Assembly (NCBI GenBank): GCA_013399115.1
Contig: VXAA01002199.1
Location: forward strand, 62,001-126,000
DNA from: Anseranas semipalmata
Lineage: Eukaryota; Chordata; Aves; Anseriformes; Anseranatidae
Direction of reading: 5' to 3'
DNA length: 64,000 nt
Positions 24,975 to 37,357 of this stretch are shown here, piece by piece; within the stretch, counting starts at the first letter, position 1; each line of letters starts with the position of its first letter. The notes below the pieces were generated by a model, which ran no database searches, was not told the DNA's origin, and was given only the letters and a program-made list of their open reading frames with translations. The translations under genes and the position numbers were made by a program.

Positions 24975-25295
24975 GAGCAATGGATCGCCCCAGCTACCTG
25001 GAAGAGGACTATTCTAGCCTGGATGGGCTGGACGATGACGTGTTTCACTCTGATGACTTTGGACTTGCAGGTCAGCCTGGTGAGATGACTGCAACTGGCA
25101 TTTTCACACAGAACCAGTCCTACAGCTGCCTTCTGGGGAGGTTTCAACTATTCCCCCTCACACACTGCTGTGGTCCCGGTGTCAGGCATCCTGAGCAGCA
25201 GGACAAGGCAACTCAAACACTCAGCCCGTCCTCTTCCAGTCAGGATGTTATGTTGCCTTGTGGAGTCACTGAAGAGCCCCGGAGACTCTTCTATG
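24975..25295 (+). CDS. BMF: BMF first coding exon (5' UTR bases plus residues 1-105 and first base of codon 106)
   Basis: The acceptor is a pyrimidine-rich stretch ending in TTGCAG at 24974. Five untranslated bases precede the ATG at 24980. The exon ends at 25295 before GTAAG, leaving one base of the Gly106 codon (phase 1). It encodes the acidic N-terminus (several Asp/Glu in residues 8-26), the LFPLTHCCGPG block (57-67), the DKATQT dynein-light-chain motif (75-80), one Ser-Pro site (82-83) and the LPCGVTEEP block (92-100). Reading through the donor would add about 28 unrelated residues before a stop at 25379-25381, so the spliced form is preferred. An ATG 48 bases upstream at 24932 is in frame but lies in the intron, ahead of the acceptor. 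Confidence 0.96.
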
Positions 25296-28200
25296 GTAAG
25301 AGCACTCCAATGTCACCAGCTTTTCAGCAAGGAAACTGTCCCTTCAGCACTTCCCCAGTCAGGCAAAGTCTCTTTCATTAGGGCATTTAATTGGAGGACT
25401 TAAATTATTTTGCTTTTGTTGTACTCCCTGAGGAGAGACAACTTACATTTTCTTACCCTTGCTTGTCACTGAAGGAACTAGGCACTTGCTCATTGCTTCT
25501 GCTGTACTTGATACTCACACTTTTTTTTCTTTTTCACTTTATTCTGTCACATTGTATTTTACTGCTAGACTTTAGTGTTCACCATTCTTCATATCCTACC
25601 ATTTGCCTACATTTTTTTAACCTCTTGTGCTGTCTCATCCACATAGGAAGACTCCTGGAAGTTTTCAGTGGAGAGAAGGAAATGCAAAAATTCCCACTTA
25701 GTGGGACAGCTTTTAGGCTCTTTCCTGGAGTTCAAGTTGTTGAATATATAGCATGTCCATACGGTATATTATTAGTAACTGATGGGACACCACTCAGCGT
25801 TGCGTATCCGATACAGCTTTATTTCAAATCAGTCCCACTAAACACCAGAGAACAGAGAAAAGATACAGAATAATAAAGAAAAGATACAGAAAAGATACAG
25901 CAACCTTTAATGGGTGACAACTTGAGGCAGAGATGTTGGAAAAACTGTAAAATTGTCATTAAAGAAAAAACAAAACAGCAACTTGGTTGAACTATAAACA
26001 AGCAAAAAGAACCAAGTGCAAGATCCTACCAGTTATTTGATTAGGGGAAGCAACACAATGTTCTGCTTAATTAATATAAATCTACTTAAAAGCTGAGCAA
26101 ATGTTTTATTGCATGCTTACAGTACACGGTCATTGTTTAGGCTTCAGAAACTGGCCTCTAAAATGAGTCAAAAAATCAGGATTATGTGCAGCTCCTTCGG
26201 TACACATGAAGTGTACTGAATAGAGGAGCTATTCCTTGTGCCAGGAGAACAACTCTTCTGATATCTGTTTTGTAGGGAATGCTGGTTACCGTTTACATGT
26301 CCCTCCAGTTGGCTTTGCATTGGATCCACACCTCCAAGAGGAGCCTCAGGAAGGTCAGCAGGAGGCGCGTGCTGAGGTGCAGATTGCACGGAAGTTGCAG
26401 TGCATTGCAGACCAGTTCCACCGGCTCCACATACAGAGGGTAGGGTATTTCCAGAGGGGAAGGTGGGGGCTTATTTATCCAAGAGTGGTGCTCCAGAAGA
26501 CTGGCTCCGGGCATCAGCTAAGCAGACTGTTGCCTAAGGCAGCAGACTGCCAGCAGTGATGAAATGACGTGGTATCCCTATGTATTCTGCTTATGCTAGA
26601 TTGGTGGCCTTTTGTAAATATTGGCAGGCGGAGGGAAGAGCATGTGTGGGATTGCATTTACTGCTTGGGAAGGTAGCTGTTGCTGTTGCTATTCCAGCTC
26701 TTCCAGTTCATCAGTAGCAGAGTCCTTGATGCTTTCTCCAGCAATCTCCCCATTGCTTTTTATTACAGCTTTTACTCTTCTCCTCCACTCTCCTCACTGC
26801 CAGCATCATCTCTTCTGTGGCACAGCTGGCTGTCTGTGGCTTATATCAGTTCCTCATCTTGGAGATGACAACAAGCCTAGAGTCTGTTTTGACACTCCTT
26901 GTTGTCGAGGGATGGTTGTCTGAAATGTTGCAGAGTGTATTTAGATTGTGCTAGACTTGCTAGCAACTACTCTTTGAGACAGTCATAGCTAGTGTCTCAG
27001 ACTTGTGACTAACTTCCTCACAACAAAAGACAGCTGTAAGATGCCATCAGGTCTGAAAACCACACTCCAGAATCTTGTTTTTGTTTTCTAAAAAAAAAAA
27101 AAAAAGAAGAAACCCTGCTTTTCAAAGAAACAAAATAAAAACAGCATCCCTAAAAACTCAGATTTTTTTCTTCCTTGCCCTCCTTCCTCTGTTGAATAGT
27201 GAAGAAATGGAAATCCCAGCCATGTAGAGTTTGGCACAGGCAGCCAAAGTTTGGCAGTAGGCAGCACTTTTCTACTTGTATGCAAGTCCAACAAGGTGTT
27301 GTAGAGTGTGTATCCACTTGCATAAGAAGCTAACACTCTTGGTGACTTCAGAGTGTGACTCCAAGTGAGTCAGTGCTCTGTTAACTGTGGAATCTGTTGC
27401 AATTCTTCTCAAAGGTAAGTGAGGAACTCTGTCCTGGTCAGAGAACGTGGCTTGTGACTGGGCAAAGTTTTGGTCCTCTTTGTGACATGAAAGAGATGAG
27501 GGAAATAGGACTCTGAATCTTCAAACAGCAGGAGTATTAAAGAAGCTGTAACAGGAAGATTAACCTGTAGAAATGTAGATCAGGCTATGAATGTCATTTT
27601 GCAAACTACAGAAAATGATGAACAACCACAAGCTTTTTAGCATGTGTTGTTTGATTGAATGGGGTTTTCCCCAGTGCCATCTTTTCACTAGCAATAGCTG
27701 AAGGGCCCACTGTCTACAGCCAGATTCTCTCAGTAAAGGGAAGGTTAACCATCTCTGGAGTGGAGGAGCCCTGGAGTGAAGTGGTGGAACTGGTTGTAAC
27801 TTGACCCTGTTCATCTCAGGGAGTGTTCCTATCTGATGTCTGTGCCTTGGAAACGCATCCAAGAATGCCCACCCAGAACGGCCCTCCGAAACTGCCCTTG
27901 GTCTGGCTTTTGCTGCCGCTTAGCCGCGGGTGAGCTGCCAGCTGCATGTGCTGCAGGGGCTCCGAGTACCATGCACAGGACTGCAGCCAGGACTGCCCGG
28001 CCAGCCGGGCTGCACGTCAGCCAAGCATGTGGGAGAGTTAGTAAACAAAAGCATCCGCCTGCACTACCCAATCATGCAGCCAGCAGAGGAGGAGCTCTGC
28101 TGTCTTTGTTTGAACTGGAAGAGCAACAAGTTGTAAAGGAGGGGGAGCTGTTCAGCCATTTAAAGTTGAGAACAAAACAAAAAAAATACAGAAACTTAAC

Positions 28201-31200
28201 CAAGGATGGAATAGTTCAGCCAGTGGTTCTCCACAGCCTGACCCTGGGATAGGCCTTGGCATTTGGAGCTGTTAAGGGATTCTTTCTTATTTGGCAGGAA
28301 AACTAAGTACTGAGGCACATATTAGTGTCCAAGGCACTGTTCCCCATGGAGTGTTTTGTTGTCGTGCCTGGTCCCTTCCCTCCCAACCCTGCATGGAGGA
28401 TTTCCTTTGGCTTTTGGCATGGATCTCTCATGCAGAAGCCCCTCTGTCCTGTATGCAATGAGTCTTCTCAGCCTGTTGCTGAAGAAGCAAGCAAGTCTGC
28501 CTCTGGAAATGCATGAACTGGTTTACAATGTGTTGTGGTTTGGAATGGGCAGTCTGAGACGTGGAAAACTGGGCTGTCATTTAGCTTGCTGTGAAACTAA
28601 TCCCAGATTTGGATGCCCCATTCCAGCCTGTCTCAACCATTTGGTCAAAAGCAACTTTCCAGAGTGGTGTCTTGAATCAGATTTAGAAAACCACAAAGTT
28701 AGTCACACCAGTGTGGTCTTGTGAAGCCCTGAGAGAGAGCAAGTCTGGTTTTCAACAAGCTGTGCCCCTTTCTGGAGACTACAAAACATTTTATCTGTGA
28801 ACCTGTGGCAAGAACGAGTATGTGCTCCTTCAGCAAGAGTTAGGAAAGACTTTTAGTGTTGGAGTAATTCATCTGGCCAGCTGAAGAGTTGCCCTCACAT
28901 GGCTCTTGAGTTCTGTGAGACGCTCCAGCAGTTCGGGTATGGCTCCCATTTTGTTCCTGCAGCAGAAAGGCTGTGTTGACACAAAGGCTGCTGGTGAATG
29001 TACGTTCCTGGCTGTGAGAGGGACCTGAACAGGCAATAGCTGCTGAGGTTGACGTCACTGAGTTGTCATTGGACTCGGCTACACACACTGTCTAACACCA
29101 TCCCACACTGGGAACCCTGGAGAGTCACTGTTATCTCTTCCCGGGGCTCCCTGAACTATGTGGTATTTGTTTTGTGGTTCTTGGCTATACAAAAGATTTT
29201 TGGGTATGCATCTTGTAAGAATAAGAAAGTTGGCCGCACCTATGCTTGCTTTTGGCATGTACACCATTTTCAGGGTTTTATTTCCTATTAATATATTCAA
29301 CAGAATACAGTAGTTTAAAACCTGGCTTTTTTTTTTGTCCTTAGAACAGTGCTAGAGCAGTAACACAACATTCCCTAGCACTCTGTGGCTTTAATCTTTT
29401 TAAGATGCTGAATTTATTATAGGAAAGACTTGAGCAAAGCTCAATGTTCCTGAGTAGCAGAGCCCTGTGGAAGGTTGATCCAGTTTCCAACAGGCTCTTC
29501 AGAATGACGCATGAGACCACCTATGTCTTTTAAAGTTCTTTAGTACCTTTTACCTGCCTGAGGCTGTGTAGCCTCTGGCGATGTTTCCTTTGTTATGCGT
29601 TTCTTGCTCTGTCCCTGGAAGACAAAGGCAGAGCCAAATAATGCTTTCTGAGGGAGAACCTAGCACCTGTCACATCCTTCTTGCTTTGGAGCAGGCATAC
29701 CTTTACCATGGGATCTGTGTGCCTTCTGTCTGAACTGCTTGCTGTAGCCCAGCCTGTGACTGAGCTTGAAGGGTGCACTCGGCAGTTGTGGAGAGCAGAG
29801 CAGAGCTTAGGGTACCTGCTGCTCAGTCAGCAGAGATGTGCTGCCTGGGCCCCCTTGTCCAAGTGCTTGGGCTCTTCCTCAGGTCCTGACTGTGCTTGAC
29901 CTCTCTTGCCTTGAGGAGAGGTTTCGACTTCATCTGACAGTGAATTTCATGATCTGACGCACTGCTGGAAGGAATGTGAGTAGAAAACTAGAGACAGCAG
30001 CAGCGCAGAGCCACCCTATAGCAGCATGTGGGTTATGTAAGCTTGAGGTGGATGACACCGTATATCAGTATCGCACCCCTCTAGTTTGACCTGATCCATC
30101 AAGACATTGGAACTCTACATCTTTTTACAAATAAAATAACTCTTTCGAAGCAGGCTGCAGCTTTGAGGAGACCATTTTTTCACCTCTCTTCTTCATGGTG
30201 ATAAGATCACTTCACAGGGGATAAAATTGTCTCTTTAAGAGCCAAGGAGTGGTAGCCTTGAACAGTTCTGGGCTCCAGTCCAAGCAGAGCCACTGACTTG
30301 CTGTATGACCTCAGACAAGTCTCTTGACCTCCTTGTGCTTCAGTCAACCCATCTGGAAAGCTTGGTTTAAAAAAAGCTGAGCCTCAATGAGAACCAGATG
30401 CTGAATCAGAGCTGAGCTTTCTTGAGTAAATAAGTGCATTACAAACAACAACAAAGCCCCTTTCGAACACATCAGGAATCCTGCAGTTGATTTAGATATG
30501 CTGACCATGCTCAAATAGCCTCCATGAATCTAGCTATAGAAAACTTTGTTTCTGAAAATTCCCCACTTGGTTCAGCAAATAACTCTTGCTGTCACTGTGC
30601 AGTGGGCCCAAGCAGCCTGTGGAGCCTGGGTGCCTACAACCACCAGTTGTGGACAAGCTTCTAGACATGTACCCATTTGCCTCAAGTTAATGGCACTGAA
30701 AATATCCGGGAGGAAATGTTATTTTCCTTTGAAAGTGAAACTTGTTATGTTTTGCATATTTTTTCCCCCTCTGTGTCCCATGAGAATTGTTGAGGCCTCC
30801 TCTGAGACACTTCTGCTTATGCAACAGGGAGCCCGGGTGTCTTGTCAGAAACTTCTCCGTGCAGGATGATGGGTGCGCAGCACTACATGTGCATTACTTA
30901 TCCCAAACTCCACCAGGCTTTCTCCATTGTTTATTGAGGACATTCAGGGAATTTTTAACAGTTACTTTTTTTTTTTTTTTAATCTGGAATTGTTTGCAGG
31001 AAACTGTCCTTTATGATGACTTTACATTAAAAAAAAAAAAAAAAAGGCCAGAAAAGCTTTCTAGTAATGTAATGCAGAGATTCCCAAACTGTCCTGCAGC
31101 TGAGCCTGTAGCACCAGCAACTCCTTACTTGTACGTGCAGTCTCTTTGAGACTTGGGGTAAGTGCTTTCATTCACTTGTTTCCAGAGTAGGTTAGAACAT

Positions 31201-34200
31201 CTCAAGATCTCTGCTGGCTAGTGCTGGCTAGTCCCTGATGCTGCTGTGCAAAGCAGCAGATCTTCTGTTCAGCTCTGCTGACTGGGGTGCCAATTGGAGC
31301 AGGTCTTGAGCTTCTGGCTGAAGATGCAGGAGCATGGCATGGGAGAATACCAGGCTGAGAATTCCCTAAGTGGGTGAGCCCAGTTTAAAGGGCAGGGGAG
31401 AGGCTGGATATGAGGTTGAGAAGATTGAGAGGCAAATATAGAATTGGGATCCTAGGCTTGAGGAAACAAGTGTGCTGTGGTGGGGAGAGGAGTTTACACA
31501 GTCAGTGGAGTCAGGGTCTTGATATGTGAAAGTGGGGACAGATTTTTTTTTTTTTTTGCTTAATTTTGTTACATTTTTCTCCATTTTGACAAATGACAGT
31601 GAAGGAAAAAATTGGCTCAGAAGTGCACCTTCCCTTATGCGTATAAATGACACGGCAACCTGTTGCCCCTTGCCTAGCACCTGTTCTGACGTTTCCCAAA
31701 TCTTGCTGCCTGTGGAGCTGATTATTTGGCATTAGTTTAACAGAAACTTGCTTGACCCTACAGTTCTGACCTGAAATAAAATTCTTTGTTGTGTTAAGAA
31801 AGAAAATGAAGAGCAAGAACATAATTATGCCACTATATAAATCCATGTTTCTCCTATATTTTGCATGTTGCATACAGTTCTGGTTTCCTTCCTTCCTCTA
31901 AAAATGATACAGCAGAACTGTAAAAGGTTCAGAGAAAGGCAAGAAGGATGATGAAACTTCCATATGAGAAAAGAAAAAAATGGGCTAGGAATGATCCACC
32001 TAAGAAAGATATAAAGCGAGGGGGATATGGCAGCAATATTAAACAGGAATCAAAAGTGACATGAAAGAATGGATAAACTCGCTTATTCTAGTACAAAGGC
32101 AAAATCAAGTCAAGCTAGTAGGAGCCATCTCAAAGTAAATAAGGTAGTTTTTCCATGCAATAGATGGCTCTGGAACTCCTTGTCAAGAGAGATTGTGCAT
32201 TACAGTGCTTTACCTGGGTTCAGGAGGAACTGGGACAAGTTTATGGCCATAGAAAGGGTCACTAGATAAACCGAAACCAGATCTGACTCAGGAAGTCGTA
32301 AGCTCAAAATAGTTAGATGCTGAAAGAGTATTAGGGGGAGCTATTGCATGTACTTGCCCTCTCTGCTTTCCCTCAGGCAGCCGCAAAAGGCTGCTGTTGC
32401 AGGCTGGGCTGTATGAACTGTTGATGTGGCAGTTGCATACAACCATTATACATTAGTTTAATAAAAAACAGAACTTATGCATCAGCATAATCTAGTCTTG
32501 TTCTCTATGCTTTCGTCTGACAAAAGATTTAAATATATTATGGTTTTTGTTCCTGCTTGAAAAAGTGGATAATGTTAAAAAGCAAAACTTCCTGCCTAAC
32601 TCTGGTAGAGGAAGTGGGCAGAGGATAAGGGAGCCTGGTGACAGGAGAGAAACGAGGACTGTAACAGACTGGTGTGAATCCTTCACGTGGCGTGTTTTCA
32701 GGCAGTGGGGCATCAATCTCAAAACATCACAATTGCCCTCATTAAAGAATATGAAATAATCCTTTGGGACAGTACAAGTGATATATAGTGAACTCTTTTA
32801 CAGTATTTCTGACATTACCTGCAGTATCATTGTGTGGTTTAAATGACATATGGTACTTCTTGTTCTCCTGTAAAATCACAGTGTTCTTTGCAGGCTGTGC
32901 TGCATTTCTTCAACTCTCACAGTACCACGTGAACTGTGGCAGTGGTAATGTGCTTTCTACTCATAGCAGTGAGACAGCTGAGAAATTATTTTTCGATTAA
33001 GAAATAATTGCGGTAATATCCCACTTATTTTTTAGTGTGGGAGAGTAGGAAACGCAGGTTATAACTTGTCTGAGATCATGCAGTGATCACTGACTGGAAC
33101 CCAGTAGTTCTGCCTCCAGTCCTCTGCTTAGATTGGTTGATCTTATTAAGATACTGCCATCTCTTAGGGGGATGATGAGATGCTTGGACTGATTATTTAT
33201 GGTAGGAGTGTGTATGTTTGTATTTTACTCAATTAAATTTTATGGTGGAAAGGCAGGGAAGTAAGGGCCCAACTGCAGAGTCCTCCTTTGTTTCAAGCCA
33301 TTGAAGGGGAATGTCCTGCTAGCCTTTTACAGTCTCAGTTTTGTTTTGTTTTTTTTCCCTTGGTAGCTACCCTCGCCAATGGCAAAGTAATCTTTCTGAG
33401 GACTGCACCACAGCTGAAAGAATAGCAATCTAAAAATAAAGCAGTGAGGCAACTTCTGTTAACCCTAATTAGGCTTCCTGATGTAACCCGTTACCCGGGG
33501 TTGGTGAAGGGGAGCCACGGCCATCCTCCGAGCGGCCCTCAGAGCAGCGGAGAGCCCCCGAAGGCCGCGCTGACCTCGGCAAGCGAGGAGGCGTGGGCCG
33601 AGGGCGCCGTGCTTGAGAATGGATCTGCCGGGCAGTGTTTGCGCTGCGGCTGCCGTGTTTATATCGCTCTCTAAATTTAGCCTGTGAGTCATCCGAGCTG
33701 CTGACGAGAGGCGGCTGTGCCCGCAGGCTCCGGCGCTGCACCTGCCTGCCCGCGGCTCCTGCGGCGTGCTCGCCCCGCTGGGGTGTTGTCCTGCAAAACT
33801 TCCAAAGTTTTACTTTGACTGAAACCCCGAGGTACGCTGTAATCACTAGGGGGTGTTTCCCCTGCGCTGGATGGTGTCTCGGAGCCGGTTTAAACGCTGC
33901 ATAAATAAATCTGCCTGCGCTGCCTGGCTGGGGCCGGGGTGCTGCGCTCCTGTCCTCAGCCCTTGCTGAGGAGGGACAGCGGGACAGCCTGGGCATCTCT
34001 TCCGCACCCTCGCCTCCAAAATGACGTGGAGCGAACCCTGCCTGGGCGAGGCAGTACCAGGTGCAGTCTGTGGAAACACAGGACCCTTATTTATTTACCT
34101 TCCCCTTCCCACCCCCCCAGTCCCCAGTGGAAAACAAGTGGCCATGCCCCCGGCCGGTGCAGCGGGCCTGGGAAAGCGCTGGCCGGTGGCTGCCCTTCCC

Positions 34201-37200
34201 AGCTCGCAGTCAGCTGGCTGTTGCCATGGCGCCTGTCTGCTTCCACTTCCTGCAGGCTGGGCCCAAGAGGAAGGCGCGAGTGAGCGGCTGCCTGCTTGTT
34301 TTTGAGCTGCGCGGCGGCCCAGGAAGGGCTCACCTGCCCGGCTGCGCCCGGGGCCGGGTCAGGGCCTGAGGCCCGCTGCTGCCTGGGCCAGCGCCCCTCC
34401 TGGGTGGGTCTCGGGCCTGCGCCAGGACCTTCCCTGATGGGTTTCCCTGCACCCGCTCCTGCGCATCCTTCTCTCCATGTCTTCGTGTTGCTTGTCTTGC
34501 TTTGCAAAGCCTAGCTGGGGCTCAGGCCAAGGGAGCCCTACCAGGGAGGAGTCTCCCTCTACCACAAATGTCGACCATTGCAGCCGAGCCGTGGGCTCTG
34601 CAAGTCAGAAAGGTCCTTGTCCTCCCTTGTGCCGCCAAACTCCTCTTTCAGTTGTTCTCTGTTACTGTCTCCTTCCCCCCCCTATTTTTTTTTTAAACAT
34701 GCATTATTTTTTGGTCATTCGGAATCACAGCTGGAAGGATCTGAATTTGACTTCCATTGGCCTGCATTTCTCTCTCCAACTGGGGACACCTTCTGTAACC
34801 TCTGTTGCCTTGGGGACTGTGACTTTCTAGTCTTTCTGAGCTGAAACGCATTTTGTGGTAGCACAATATGCCTCCAGCCACCTGGCAGCCAAAACAGCCT
34901 TCAGCGATGAGTCAGCAACTGCTCCCGGTGTGCAAGTATTTTTGTTTTCAGTGAATAAATAAAACCCCAACAACTTACTGCTAATGCTTGTATTAGTCAT
35001 TAAAGGAAGAATGATGTTTTTATGTGCACATATGCCAGTATTCTTCTTTTGCTGTAATATTGCCATTTATGTCCGTATTTTGATCCTTCCAGTTAAGATA
35101 GGATCAGAATTTGACCCGTAACAATCTGTAAAATAAGAAGCAAAGTCAAAAGTTGCCCATAAGCTGAAGAGGGCAGACGGGTGCACGCTTCTGTATATGT
35201 GATAGGGATGTGCCATACCCACATACAATACGTGTATATGATGAACATATTCTTTGTTTTTCAAGGATATTAATGGCACCTCTGTCAGATGGAAAAGTGA
35301 ATCGTATTAATCTATTGAAGTGTATATGCCTAAGGACTCAAGGAGCTGGCAGGGGACAGAGTTTTCTTTAAGGTGTATTACCGGTACTGATCTTCCCTTG
35401 GGCACCACATTCAAGGGCTTGAAAGGAGTAAAAAGCTTTGGACATCTGTGCTATTTGACAGATGCATATTTGTATACTGATGGTGAGAAACATGTATTAG
35501 GACTATTAGTTATGGGGAAGGAATAAATGTCAGGTCAGTTCTGTCCCTCTTTCATTTGCTTCCAGTAGGTTCTTGCCATTTTTTATGTGTTTGTTTACCA
35601 CTTGTCTGGCTTTTACCAGCATAGTTCATGGACTAACATACTGTTACCGCTGCATAGGACACTTTTCCTGTAAAATGCCCTTTCCTTGTGACTCATTGAA
35701 GCATTCATGCTAACATCTCAGACAGACAGTCTCTTAAGGATATCCCCTTTAAAAAGCAGCAGCTGCAATAGGAAATGGTCTTATGTGTTTCCAGCTTTGT
35801 GTTGACTTACAGTATTTGCAACTCTAGTTTTCTTCAGTCTCAGCTAGTGTAGAGGGCAAAAGGGGCTTCTTTCCATCTTGGGAAAGGAGGTTTAAAACAT
35901 CCATTGTGTTACTGCTACATGGAGGTGGCAAAGTGTTCATCCCTGATACCTTGCTGTGGTAGCGAGTCTGAGGACTGAACTGCTTTGGTGAGGGTGAGAT
36001 CAGCATAGCAAAGCTTAGGAAAAATATAAACCTGTGCCACAGTAGTCCCGAGTCTTAGAAGACTAAAAGAATTGACTTGAAACGTACCACATCTGAAAAA
36101 AATCAGATGTAGAATTCATGGAGTCATTCTCCTGGGCTTTCTGTCCTTCCTGGCAGCTGAACTATACCACAAACACCAGAAAATAAAAATAAAAAAAATC
36201 CCAAACCAAAAAAAAAACCCAGTCCTGAGATATTTGAGTATTTTTGTCTTGGCAGAGGCATAACTAGGGAAAAGCTACTGAAACTTGCAAAAAGTACTTT
36301 TTTTAGGCTCGGACAGTTCTTTCCATAAATTGGTTTCTCTATCTCTATTGCAAAGAATATCTGCCATTGCTATTCTGCGGCTTTTGTCCCACACTGAACT
36401 GGTGCCACAGAAAGCAGGTCAGCCCAGAAGCGAAGCCATAATTCTGTGAGCCCTATTAGCTAGGCTTGCCACTGACGGAAGCAGCCCAGCTCGCTCCTCT
36501 TCTCAGGCTGCCTTTCTGTTGTGCAGGCACAAGCAGCAGTTTGACTGCATGGTGACGTGGATCAGATGGATTAGGATGACCTGATCAATAGTAAAGGTAG
36601 CTTTTTTGCCAGATGAGTTCTGGCCTTTCCTGCTCTGGTTCACTTTCCAGCACTAGTGCAAGGAGAGGACAGTGCAGGCAGGCTGCTTCAGCCTGCAAGC
36701 TAGTGAAAGTGTATGTGAGCTACAACCCCATGGAAGGAAATGCCGGCTAAATATGGACCCAGGAAAATAGAAGCCCTGCAGTCTAAGAATAAAACCTAGA
36801 AGGCTGCCCTTGGCCTGCCTGGAGGCTGTAGGCAGTATGTTGCCTAGTGCTCCATTTTTTCACTTCAGAACAAAATTAATGGTATCAACGTCCTTCACAA
36901 AGTGATTTGAGATCTTATGCTTTTTATAAGCAGGGGGAAACAAGGCTGAAATAATTCTTATTTAGCTCTTCCTTGCATGGAAATCTCATTGAGTGTCTCA
37001 GATAAATAGTGGGAAACATTTTTAACTGGAGAAGGAGGAAAATGCTGTACCAAAAAAGTACCTTAGGCAGTGAAATTAACACAGTAGAGTATGAATTAAG
37101 AAAAAAAAAAACTTTAGAATTTCAGAATTAGTGCTTGTGTACCACAAGCTTTTTAATTTTAGAATTACTTTTTAGTTTTAGAATTAGTGCTTGTGACACC

Positions 37201-37320
37201 ACGTCCCACTGGGTCTCTTGCAAGTCTGTAGCCCTTCTGAAAGTAGAGATCTAAAAGTCTTATTTACCAAACAAAACCAAAACCCAATACTCTCCTCAAA
37301 GTGCTTCCTCCCTTACAAAA

Positions 37321-37357
<37 letters not shown>

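Noticed and set aside
24932..24979. Alternative upstream ATG for BMF
   Set aside because: It is in frame, but sits in the pyrimidine tract ahead of the TTGCAG acceptor, so it would be intronic. The ATG at 24980 has a stronger context and the expected N-terminus.
25391..25873. 160-codon open frame on the + strand in BMF intron 2
   Set aside because: Leu/Phe-rich translation of T-rich DNA with no domain. It lies within a confirmed intron and does not share a phase-compatible junction with BMF.
33469..33996. 175-codon open frame on the - strand
   Set aside because: It lies in a CpG island where stops are rare in many frames. The translation is Arg/Pro/Ala-rich and low in structure, with no recognisable domain.
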